From Candidatus Bathyarchaeota archaeon (GTDB lineage: Archaea > Thermoproteota > Bathyarchaeia > Bathyarchaeales > Bathyarchaeaceae), in the NCBI GenBank assembly GCA_014859755.1, contig JACUTO010000075.1, positions 1 through 7,154 on the forward strand: a stretch of 7,154 nt of DNA, written 5' to 3'. The notes beneath the pieces are model-generated. The model was not told where the DNA came from. It ran no database searches and was given only the letters and a program-made list of their open reading frames with translations. Position 1 is the stretch's first letter, and every line of letters begins with the position of its first letter. Made by a program: the position numbers and the translations under genes. Shown piece by piece: positions 1 through 5,470 of the stretch.

Positions 1-295
1 CGTAACCCGCCTTCTGTTCAGAGACGGCATTCAGCTAAACGGGCTACCCGCGTCTCCCGCAGAATTCACAGACGCCTATTTGCCCTTTCACCCTGCAGGT
101 CGGCCGTTTCACCGCTCCCAACCGCATCCTCGACGACTTAACACGTCTCATCGCCATCTTACGGATGGACGTTTCGTTTCTGTTCCGGAGCCAAGGCTCT
201 CGCCTCACGCCCTTTACGAGCGCTACAGTTCAGCGTGGTGGGCGGAGTTTCCTCAGGTGCTAGGCACCCGAAGCCGTCCGCCAGCTCACCAGCCC
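1..295 (-). ncRNA. rnpB: RNase P RNA (archaeal type), 3' end cut by window edge
   Basis: This is the catalytic RNA of RNase P, which removes 5' leaders from precursor tRNAs. Read on the minus strand, the universally conserved regions appear in the right order. CRI (GAGGAAACTCCGCCC) is at 254-240. CRII/III (ACAGAAACGAAACGTCC) is at 183-167. A P12-like hairpin (CCATC/GATGG around a CGTAA loop) is at 168-154. CRIV (AGCTGAATGCC) is at 36-26, and CRV (ACAGAAGGCGGGTTACG) is at 17-1. CCGCC in CRI can pair with GGCGG in CRV to form helix P4, the core of the enzyme. The 5' end is placed at the GGGCTGG run near 295, the expected 5' strand of P1. The matching 3' strand of P1 would lie just left of base 1, so only about 10-25 nt should be missing. 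The ACAGAAAC form of CRII/III fits archaeal rather than bacterial molecules. Identity is firm; the 5' end is approximate. Confidence 0.95.
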
Positions 296-317
296 AATAT
301 ATTAGTGGAAGTCGTGG

Positions 318-332
318 GGAATAAGAATTTTG
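318..332 (-). promoter_or_regulatory. possible box A for RNase P RNA
   Basis: On the minus strand an A/T-rich stretch (AAAATTCTTATTC) lies roughly 25-35 nt upstream of the inferred RNA 5' end at about 295. That is the expected distance for an archaeal TATA element. It matches the consensus poorly, so the RNA could instead be co-transcribed with the nucleotidyltransferase gene that ends 55 nt upstream. Confidence 0.3.
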
Positions 333-350
333 GAACAGACTTTCAGGAAT

Positions 351-1025
351 TTATGTGCGTTTGGTTTGTCTGGTTTCGAAATATTCCCTGATCTTTACCA
401 GATCTTTTATGGTGTTCACCGTCAGCCAATCGCCCCTGTATTTCAGTCCATTCAGAAACTTGTCGCTGACTATCTTCTGCATGGCTTTGCGTTCGAAATC
501 TCCTTCGTCTGGAAAATATTCCTCAACCAATTTGTTGGAGAAGACGTAATGCCCCGCACTGACCCAAATGTCCAAAAGTGGCCGATCTTCAAATTTCGTG
601 ACCATGTTTCTTCGCGTGGTTATTTTTCCGAAGAGCAAACGTGGTTGGGCCAACAGAATAGCGGCTCCCCTACCGGCATACTCGTAAAGCTTTCTGGGAT
701 CGTAGAAAACTATGTCGTCTACGTTCATGGCATAGAATTGATCTGCGTTGACTAGTGCCGCCGCTCTCTTGAGGGCGCCTCCGGTGCCCAATTTCTTTTT
801 TTCTAGGCAAGGCTGAACGGCTGGGTTGGTGAAGTAGACTGATTCTGGGAACGATCTGTTCGAAGCGAGAATTATATTGCTGAAGTCGTGTTCTAGCAAC
901 CAGCGGATCTGTCTGTCTAACAGCGTCTCGTCAGCAGATATCTTTAACAAAGGTTTTGGAGTCCATGTGTCTGGTTTGAGTCTCCATCCTTTTCCTCCGC
1001 ATAGAATTATGGCCTCGTACCGCAT
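351..1025 (-). CDS. nucleotidyltransferase (NTP_transferase family), sugar-1-phosphate type
   Basis: This 224-residue protein has the fold of the enzymes that join a nucleoside triphosphate to a sugar or alcohol phosphate, giving an NDP-sugar plus pyrophosphate. The N-terminus has the GGxGxRL nucleotide-binding loop (residues 10-16, GGKGWRL). The catalytic-lysine motif TPKPLLKI follows (22-29, K24). LGTGGAL (79-85) is the usual base/sugar contact loop, and NVDDI (101-105) carries the metal-binding aspartate. The C-terminus resembles the family's WxDxGTPEDL block but reads GDWLTVNTIKDL, with Thr where Asp or Glu usually sits. It lacks the left-handed beta-helix or second domain of longer relatives such as GlmU, so it is a minimal catalytic domain. 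The ATG start is the only sensible one: the family begins almost exactly here and an in-frame TGA lies two codons upstream. No good Shine-Dalgarno is seen. It follows the DUF47 gene by 41 nt and is probably read from the same promoter. The substrate cannot be told from sequence. Confidence 0.85.
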   Translation of the reverse strand: MRYEAIILCGGKGWRLKPDTWTPKPLLKISADETLLDRQIRWLLEHDFSNIILASNRSFPESVYFTNPAVQPCLEKKKLGTGGALKRAAALVNADQFYAMNVDDIVFYDPRKLYEYAGRGAAILLAQPRLLFGKITTRRNMVTKFEDRPLLDIWVSAGHYVFSNKLVEEYFPDEGDFERKAMQKIVSDKFLNGLKYRGDWLTVNTIKDLVKIREYFETRQTKRT

Positions 1026-1066
1026 TTTTCATATTCCAACCATAAACATGGAGGAGCTGAAGGGCG

Positions 1067-1729
1067 TCATACGGCTTCTCTGGCAACCGTGAGGATCCTT
1101 ACGTAGTCAGCAGTGTCGTCACAGGCGTCAGCTACGTGTTCCATTTCCTCTATGAGATCTTTGAGTATCACGATTGTGGCAGCATCCATTTTGTTCGAAT
1201 GTTTGAGGAGCAACGCTTTTGATTTCAAATATTTTTCATCCACTCTGCCCTCTATCTCGTCAATTTGTTTTGCAAGCTTCATAGCCCCAAGAGGATCTGT
1301 TCCTAACTTCTCGATGGCGTTACGTAGAGTGGTTGCACCGGCGACCAAATCTTTAGCGGTTTTGGCAAATTGTTTCCACATTTCTTTCACAACCTTTGCA
1401 TCTAACAGAAGAACGACGGCTCTTGACGCATCCTTAACGTGGTCCGCCATTTCGTCTAGCCTCTTCACTAGGTGCATGATGTCTTCTCGATCCTTTGAAT
1501 GCAGGCTTCCTCTAGTAAGCTCCTCGAAAACTATTCTCCTAAGCTCGTCGATTTCATGTTCCACTAGAGACAGTTTTTCGAAGGATGCTTTTGCTTTTTC
1601 TTTATCACCTTTTGAAGCTGCGTCGATCGATTTTTCTAGTTCAATTACGGTGTCTATGGCTAACGTCATTTGCCTGTCTGCAATCTCTAAGACCTTAGAC
1701 TTTCTTCGTTTAGCAAACCATTCTTCCAT
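1067..1729 (-). CDS. DUF47/PhoU-like protein (TIGR00153-type)
   Basis: This 220-residue, almost wholly helical, charged protein belongs to the DUF47 (PhoU_div) family. Members are cytoplasmic six-helix bundles related to PhoU that are thought to bind metal clusters and to modulate phosphate transporters, most often a PiT permease encoded next door. The family's E/D-rich metal-binding repeats are visible: EHEID (57-61), DEMADHVKD (92-100), and near the C-terminus EHVADACDDTADYVR (197-211). Length is typical for the family. The ATG is well supported by a GGGTGA ribosome binding site 6 nt upstream and a box A about 60 nt upstream. Downstream, 41 nt away, lies the nucleotidyltransferase gene. Upstream, beyond an 84-nt gap, lies the ABC importer. 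No PiT gene is in the window, so phosphate control is inferred from the family only. Confidence 0.88.
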   Translation of the reverse strand: MEEWFAKRRKSKVLEIADRQMTLAIDTVIELEKSIDAASKGDKEKAKASFEKLSLVEHEIDELRRIVFEELTRGSLHSKDREDIMHLVKRLDEMADHVKDASRAVVLLLDAKVVKEMWKQFAKTAKDLVAGATTLRNAIEKLGTDPLGAMKLAKQIDEIEGRVDEKYLKSKALLLKHSNKMDAATIVILKDLIEEMEHVADACDDTADYVRILTVAREAV

Positions 1730-1735
1730 TATTGT

Positions 1736-1741
1736 TCACCC
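1736..1741 (-). promoter_or_regulatory. Shine-Dalgarno for the DUF47 gene
   Basis: Minus-strand GGGTGA, containing the perfect archaeal anti-SD match GGTGA, lies 6 nt before the ATG at 1729. It fixes the start of the DUF47 gene. Confidence 0.75.
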
Positions 1742-1787
1742 TTTAATCAGAAGCCACACTACATTCTATATCTATACCGCAATAATG

Positions 1788-1797
1788 TATATTTAAG
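1788..1797 (-). promoter_or_regulatory. box A (TATA) promoter for DUF47-nucleotidyltransferase unit
   Basis: Minus-strand CTTAAATATA is a good archaeal box A, with purine-rich GAAAGA just upstream as a possible BRE. Transcription would start about 25 nt downstream (near 1766), giving a leader of about 35 nt that contains the GGGTGA ribosome binding site. It sits in the 84-nt gap after the ABC ATPase stop, so the DUF47 gene is probably transcribed independently of the importer. Confidence 0.6.
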
Positions 1798-1813
1798 AAT
1801 CTTTCCCATCTTC

Positions 1814-2917
1814 TCATTCGAGAGCCAACTCCATTTTCAAACCTCTTTCCGGATATGTGAAAACGAAGCTTTTTTCAACAGGAAAGCTGACCGTGACCCT
1901 TTCCCCAACGTCAAGCCATTCTACCGTCAACGCTGGGCGAACAACCACCACTACATCTCCATTTTCAAGTCGAATTTCGTATCGTATATTGGTTCCTTCA
2001 AATCGGAATCCTTCAATATGACCGAAAATTGAATTTTTTCCTCTCTTTTCTCCCTTCTCAACCGCAAGAACTTCTGGTCTCACGGCTACGACTACCTTTT
2101 CACCTTTCTTGTGCCCTTTGTCCACCGATTGAACGTAAAGTCCTCCGCGAAGTTCGACAGTGATTTCGTTTGTGTCCAATTTTGTTACGTAGCCTTCTAA
2201 GAAGTTTGCCTCCCCGATGAAATTGGCTACGAATATGTGCTGTGGCTGCAGGTACAATTCTTGGGGGGTTCCAACCTGCAAAATCTTTCCTTTCCTCATC
2301 ACCGCTATTCTGTCAGAAATCGCCATGGCTTCTGCTTGGTCGTGAGTTACGTGTATGCCGGTTAATTCTAGGTCTTTCACAAACTTTCTCAATTCGTATC
2401 TCAATTCAAACCTGATTTTGGCGTCTAAGGCGCCTAAGGGTTCGTCTAATAGCAACAGTTTGGCGCCAGCGGATAATGCTCTGGCTAAGGCAACCCTTTG
2501 CATCATTCCGCCGCTTAACTCTGATGGAAAAGCGTCTAAACGTTCAAAAAGTCTGACCATTTCTAACATTTCACGTCCAATTTTTTCGCTTTCCTTGCTT
2601 TCCAAAGCTTTCACTCGTGGACCATATGTCACGTTGTCCCAAACATTCATGTGGGGAAAGAGTGCGTAGGTTTGAAAAACGAATCCGATGCCACGATCTT
2701 CAGGTGGAACGGACGTAACAAGACGATCGTCGATGTAGATTTCGCCTTCGTCCGGCTGAACCAAACCCGAAACCATTCTAAGTAGGGTGGTTTTGCCGCA
2801 TCCACTTGGACCAATTAAAGAAAAATATTCTCTGTCATGGATTTGGAGGCTAACGTTGTCGACGGCAACGATCTTGCCATATTTCTTTGTGACGTTCACC
2901 AGTCGGACTTCTGGCAT
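1814..2917 (-). CDS. ABC importer ATP-binding protein (PotA/FbpC/WtpC-like, with TOBE domain)
   Basis: This 367-residue protein is the cytoplasmic ATPase that powers the importer whose permease is encoded directly upstream. The nucleotide-binding domain is complete: A-loop Tyr13, Walker A GPSGCGKT (36-43), Q-loop Gln82, signature LSGGMMQR (134-141), Walker B LLLLDE (154-159), D-loop LGALD (161-165) and switch His192. Residues from about 235 onward form the C-terminal beta-rich TOBE/MOP-like regulatory region (VAVRPEVLAVEKG at 278-290), as in importers of iron, polyamines, molybdate/tungstate, sulfate or sugars. Length is normal for that group. The signature has MM where QQ is usual. The ATG is supported by GGAGG 6 nt upstream. 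It lies 57 nt after the permease stop. Substrate cannot be assigned: the ATPase type is shared by many transporters. Confidence 0.93.
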   Translation of the reverse strand: MPEVRLVNVTKKYGKIVAVDNVSLQIHDREYFSLIGPSGCGKTTLLRMVSGLVQPDEGEIYIDDRLVTSVPPEDRGIGFVFQTYALFPHMNVWDNVTYGPRVKALESKESEKIGREMLEMVRLFERLDAFPSELSGGMMQRVALARALSAGAKLLLLDEPLGALDAKIRFELRYELRKFVKDLELTGIHVTHDQAEAMAISDRIAVMRKGKILQVGTPQELYLQPQHIFVANFIGEANFLEGYVTKLDTNEITVELRGGLYVQSVDKGHKKGEKVVVAVRPEVLAVEKGEKRGKNSIFGHIEGFRFEGTNIRYEIRLENGDVVVVVRPALTVEWLDVGERVTVSFPVEKSFVFTYPERGLKMELALE

Positions 2918-2923
2918 CTAAAG

Positions 2924-2928
2924 CCTCC
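2924..2928 (-). promoter_or_regulatory. Shine-Dalgarno for the ABC ATPase
   Basis: Minus-strand GGAGG lies 6 nt before the ATG at 2917, a strong ribosome binding site. It shows that the ATPase is initiated independently rather than by overlap coupling with the permease. Confidence 0.75.
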
Positions 2929-2950
2929 ATCAGTCTTCTATAGGTATGGA

Positions 2951-2974
2951 AACATGATAAATATGTTAGACATA
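2951..2974 (-). promoter_or_regulatory. dyad-rich intergenic element, possible internal promoter/operator
   Basis: The gap between permease and ATPase carries two overlapping inverted repeats. One is AACAT-N7-ATGTT (2951-2967). The other is TATGT-N3-ACATA (2962-2974), which touches the permease stop codon. The A/T core, read on the minus strand as CATATTTAT, resembles a weak box A placed so that transcription would start about 20 nt before the ATPase ATG. This could be a local promoter with an operator over it. It could also be chance symmetry in an A/T-rich gap. Confidence 0.3.
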
Positions 2975-4624
2975 CTAATACCTTGCCTTTTCTCTGGCGA
3001 AGAGCCTTAAAACCAGCAAGATTATGAAAGAAAACAGCACTAGAATGCCGCAACCGAGACCAATTTCCAGCGAAGTGAAATGAACCGTATCCTTAACCCA
3101 CTCGACCAACAAAACAGGAGCAGTTTTTAATTCGGTTACTGCTAAGGTGGCGCCGGTTTCACTGACGCTTCTTGTGAAAACCATGACTGCGCCAGCGATC
3201 AATGAATATTTGGTTAAGGGTAGAATGATGGTTCTGAATACGGTGAAGGGTCTTCCTCCTAACGTTCTCGCTGCTTCTTCATAATCTATGTTCACTCTTT
3301 CTATGGCTGCTGCCATCGACCTAACTAAGTAGGGATAGGTAATTGAAAGATGGACAAAGATTAGTAATCCAATTTCAGGCATGAACACGAAGTTTTTCCA
3401 GAAAATGCTAAATGAAATTCCAAGGGCGATTGATGGAACTATCAAAGGAATGTTGACTAACACGTCTAAAATTGATGAAAGCGCTGTTCCCAGTCTCCTT
3501 CTTGCGATGAGAACCGCCATTGGCAAACCAGCTATTACGTTCAATAAAGTGGCGATCGCCCCAACGAAATAGGATAAAACAAGGCTTTGCCAGTATTCTT
3601 GCCAGATGCCTACACCCGTCACCGCCTCGTTAAGTGTCCCGTTTGTTACGGCGTAGAATGCTGGGAGGGCAACGAAAAGCGAGGGAATGAGAACCAGAAG
3701 GAAGAACACTAGAAGTGATACGACGTTCCTAGAGTTTGTTACCCCCGAACTGCTTAGTTTTCTCTCAGCCACTGGCCAAACTTTCTTGATAGGCATCTTC
3801 AGTCTCGGACCCAGCAGCCTGATTGTTACAAAGATTATGCAAGAGATGGCTATCAAAATGAAGCTAACAAAGACCAGGGCGCCTTCGTAGCCAGGTTCTT
3901 GGGCAGTCTTAAGGTTATTGATGAAGATCGGTCCGTTTTCGAAAGCGCCAGCAACCATCATGGTTGCTCCAGTTTCAGAAACTGATCGTGCAAAGGCCAG
4001 TATGAAGGAGGCTATTAAGGCTGTTTTCAGTATGGGAAGCGTGACGGTTCTGTCTGCGGTTAGCGGCGCAGCGCCTAATGTTCTTGCAGCTTCCTCGTAT
4101 TCTCGTTTGTAGTCCAGTAGCGCTCCAACCATTACCCTAACTACGACGGGATAGGAGAAGGCGAAATGGAGCAAGATAATGAGAAGCCAGCCTGGTGAAA
4201 CTAGGCTACTTCCGAAGAGGGAAGAAATGCCTTGATTTGGGTCGCTCCAGAATAGCAGTAGAGAATAACCAAGGGCGACGGTGGGTATGACGAAGGGTAT
4301 GTCAGCCATCGTGTCTAGAGTCCTTAGCCATTTGAATCTACCTCTTGTGATGAACCAAGCCATTGGCACCCCGGCAACCACGTCGATAAATGAAACGAAG
4401 AGGGCGATGACAAAAGACGCGTAGATTGCCGATGTTGCCCTAGACATGAGGCTGGAATTCCCAAAAATATCTGCCATGGTGTTCCATTTGAGAACTATCC
4501 CGAGAATTGGGGGAATCAAAATTAAGGCGAAGAAGAAGGCGAGGGAACATGAATAGACTAGATAGCGAACACTGGACCTAGAAGACAAGGAATCAAGAAA
4601 CTTTATGATATTGGAGCCAGCCAA
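2975..4624 (-). CDS. ABC importer permease, two fused BPD_transp_1 domains (FbpB/AfuB-like)
   Basis: This 549-residue membrane protein forms the whole translocation channel of an ABC importer in one chain, as in ferric-iron and related permeases. About twelve hydrophobic segments are visible, in two homologous halves. Each half has an EAA loop that docks onto the ATPase: EEAARTLGAAPLTADRTVTLP (177-197) and EEAARTLGGRPFTVFRTIILP (449-469). Each EAA loop is followed by the same motif, RSVSETGAT (213-221 and 485-493). The halves are joined by a polar linker around 275-300. The start is a TTG, the only usable start between an in-frame TAA five codons upstream and the first membrane segment (about 22-45); the next Met (residue 50) would delete that segment. 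An AGGCGGA sequence 9 nt upstream can serve as ribosome binding site. The ATPase gene follows. No substrate-binding protein is encoded nearby. The substrate is unknown: iron, thiamine, molybdate/tungstate or another anion are all possible. Confidence 0.92.
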   Translation of the reverse strand: MAGSNIIKFLDSLSSRSSVRYLVYSCSLAFFFALILIPPILGIVLKWNTMADIFGNSSLMSRATSAIYASFVIALFVSFIDVVAGVPMAWFITRGRFKWLRTLDTMADIPFVIPTVALGYSLLLFWSDPNQGISSLFGSSLVSPGWLLIILLHFAFSYPVVVRVMVGALLDYKREYEEAARTLGAAPLTADRTVTLPILKTALIASFILAFARSVSETGATMMVAGAFENGPIFINNLKTAQEPGYEGALVFVSFILIAISCIIFVTIRLLGPRLKMPIKKVWPVAERKLSSSGVTNSRNVVSLLVFFLLVLIPSLFVALPAFYAVTNGTLNEAVTGVGIWQEYWQSLVLSYFVGAIATLLNVIAGLPMAVLIARRRLGTALSSILDVLVNIPLIVPSIALGISFSIFWKNFVFMPEIGLLIFVHLSITYPYLVRSMAAAIERVNIDYEEAARTLGGRPFTVFRTIILPLTKYSLIAGAVMVFTRSVSETGATLAVTELKTAPVLLVEWVKDTVHFTSLEIGLGCGILVLFSFIILLVLRLFAREKARY

Positions 4625-4633
4625 AGTGATTGT

Positions 4634-4640
4634 TCCGCCT
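4634..4640 (-). promoter_or_regulatory. probable Shine-Dalgarno supporting the TTG start of the permease
   Basis: Minus-strand AGGCGGA, one mismatch from AGGAGG, lies 9 nt before the TTG at 4624. With an in-frame TAA just upstream, it supports translation from this rare start codon. Confidence 0.5.
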
Positions 4641-4691
4641 TAACTCTCTTTTCACGCCTTTTCAGTCGTCTCCTATTGACTTGCTCTTCTC

Positions 4692-4704
4692 CCTTAAAAT
4701 TTAC
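4692..4704 (-). promoter_or_regulatory. candidate box A for the importer operon
   Basis: A minus-strand A/T run (TAAATTTTAAGG) lies about 70-80 nt upstream of the permease start. It would give a transcript start near 4670 and a leader of about 45 nt. It is the best TATA-like candidate close to the gene but matches the consensus only moderately. Confidence 0.35.
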
Positions 4705-4920
4705 CGTAGCCGGAAATCACCTAGGCTTATGAATAGAATCCGTACAATAAGAAATCGGGAGAAGACGCTTGTCTTTTATCCTATCAATGCCCTTACTTTT
4801 TCAAAATCGTATGCATACATTATTGAGAGGCTTCAGAGGCTTTTCTCAGATTTTAGGGATCCCTGTCATCATTTACTTTCTTTTTTAGAAATGAAACGAT
4901 TTTCCAAAAGGCCAATTCGA

Positions 4921-4941
4921 CTTAAAAAACGTCATATATCC
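4921..4941 (+). promoter_or_regulatory. candidate box A for the zinc-ribbon gene
   Basis: CTTAAAAAA (4921-4929) and CATATATC (4933-4940) are two TATA-like stretches 50-70 nt before the ATG. Either would place the transcript start between about 4950 and 4965, ahead of the GAGGTG ribosome binding site. Which one is used cannot be told. Confidence 0.45.
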
Positions 4942-4977
4942 CTGGAATGCTAATCTTTCTATAGTTGATTAAATGAA

Positions 4978-4983
4978 GAGGTG
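4978..4983 (+). promoter_or_regulatory. Shine-Dalgarno deciding the zinc-ribbon start
   Basis: GAGGTG lies 8 nt before the ATG at 4992. A GTG at 4983 is also in frame but overlaps this ribosome binding site, so the ATG is the better start. Confidence 0.7.
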
Positions 4984-4991
4984 TGCTGGAA

Positions 4992-5189
4992 ATGACGAGC
5001 GAGAAGTGTGTAGAATGCGGCTCTTTCCTCAAAGTATACGATATTAACTTCCAAACCGGTCGAAAGGTCATGAGATGCGAACAGTGCGGTTTGCTTCACA
5101 TCTACAAAAAAGACATTCTTGGTAGATGGCGCATTGTGAGGGCTACGAGACCCATGCCCCACGAACAAAAACAAAAAGAGGAAAGCTAG
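4992..5189 (+). CDS. small C4 zinc-ribbon protein
   Basis: This 65-residue protein has two CxxC knuckles, C6-VE-C9 and C29-EQ-C32, each followed by glycine and separated by a 19-residue beta-hairpin-like stretch. That is the classic zinc ribbon, so one structural zinc ion is expected. Residues 33-55 continue as a basic and aromatic strand region (IYKKDILGRWRIVRATR). The last ten residues are a charged, probably disordered Gln/Lys/Glu tail. Such small archaeal ribbons often bind nucleic acid or dock on RNA polymerase or the ribosome, but no specific family is recognised and the role is unassigned. The ATG is chosen over the GTG at 4983 because of the GAGGTG ribosome binding site between them. 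The gene is monocistronic by context: it is followed by a hairpin and then by the separate promoter of the 23S rRNA gene. Confidence 0.8.
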   Translation: MTSEKCVECGSFLKVYDINFQTGRKVMRCEQCGLLHIYKKDILGRWRIVRATRPMPHEQKQKEES

Positions 5190-5210
5190 CTGAGCACTTT
5201 TAGCCCAGCT
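5188..5210 (+). terminator. weak hairpin at the end of the zinc-ribbon gene
   Basis: AGCTG (5188-5192) can pair with CAGCT (5206-5210), and GC (5194-5195) with GC (5203-5204), around a T-rich loop and one A-C mismatch. The stem starts inside the stop codon and is not followed by a T tract. Termination is a guess from position; a second small dyad (AGGTG 5214-5218 / CACCT 5233-5237) follows. Confidence 0.3.
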
Positions 5211-5270
5211 TTCAGGTGTTAAATCGCTGCAGCACCTCGCCAAAGAAAGACATAAACATCACACAGCAAC

Positions 5271-5280
5271 GCTTATATGC
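5271..5280 (+). promoter_or_regulatory. box A (TATA) promoter of the 23S rRNA gene
   Basis: GCTTATATGC contains a near-consensus archaeal box A (TTATAT at 5273-5278). Transcription would start about 25 nt downstream, near 5300-5304, just where the first leader hairpin begins. This is the strongest promoter-like sequence in the window, as expected for an rRNA gene, and implies that 23S is transcribed separately from 16S. Confidence 0.65.
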
Positions 5281-5300
5281 CCCAACTCAACTTCTAAATA

Positions 5301-5470
5301 AGATTGGCGATCAAATTGCCGAACTAGACTCCACATAAAGATGCACCCCCTAAGTAATGTTAGGGGCAAAGGGTGGAGTGAGCTTTTATCTGCTCGCAAT
5401 GAAAACCAAACACAGGCCAAATACGCGTTCCAACGCTAAACAGACACCGGAGCAAACCAAGTAAGCCCGA
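5301..5470 (+). other. structured 5' leader of the 23S rRNA precursor
   Basis: About 170 nt lie between the inferred transcript start and the mature 23S 5' end. Three local hairpins can be drawn. The first pairs TTGGCGAT (5304-5311) with ATTGCCGA (5315-5322), with two G-U pairs. The second is a two-tier stem: ACTCCAC (5328-5334) pairs with GTGGAGT (5373-5379), and inside it CCCCTAA (5347-5353) pairs perfectly with TTAGGGG (5360-5366) around a GTAATG loop. The third pairs GAGC (5380-5383) with GCTC (5392-5395). The rest (5396-5470) is A/C-rich, with no clear local pairing. It may form the long 23S processing stem with the trailer, which lies outside the window. No tRNA is present. Confidence 0.6.

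Larger units (their letters stand above)
4625..4991. other. intergenic region between divergent genes, no convincing gene
   Basis: This 367-bp A/T-rich stretch separates the minus-strand importer operon from the plus-strand zinc-ribbon gene. It should hold both promoters. A plus-strand open frame of about 107 codons (4630-4953) begins with TTG, has no ribosome binding site, and encodes an Arg/Lys-rich sequence with no recognisable motif, so I do not call it. Two perfect 10-bp palindromes are present: GTATGCATAC (4809-4818) and AGGGATCCCT (4855-4864). Between them is a tandem GAGGCTT repeat (starting at 4827) enclosed by TGAGA/TCTCA. I see no substrate-binding-protein remnant. Confidence 0.6.

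Noticed and set aside
80..391. Plus-strand open frame of 103 codons at the left end.
   Set aside because: It lies antisense to the RNase P RNA, whose conserved regions explain the sequence.
1113..1796. Long plus-strand open frame of 227 codons opposite the DUF47 gene.
   Set aside because: Ser-rich shadow translation of a real gene; the minus-strand frame has family motifs, a ribosome binding site and a promoter.
4836..4878. Possible C/D box sRNA on the minus strand: ATGATGA C-box-like at 4867-4873, then CTGA twice downstream.
   Set aside because: The two CTGA elements are only 9 nt apart, no C' box is present between them, and the flanks do not form a terminal stem. A chance match in A/T-rich DNA is likelier.
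4630..4953. Plus-strand open frame of 107 codons in the intergenic region.
   Set aside because: TTG start with no ribosome binding site, overlaps the promoter region of the importer operon, very basic composition, no recognisable motif.
5301..5470. A tRNA or 5S rRNA in the 23S leader.
   Set aside because: No T-loop signature (GGTTCGAATCC-like), no cloverleaf arms and no 5S-like conserved blocks could be found.
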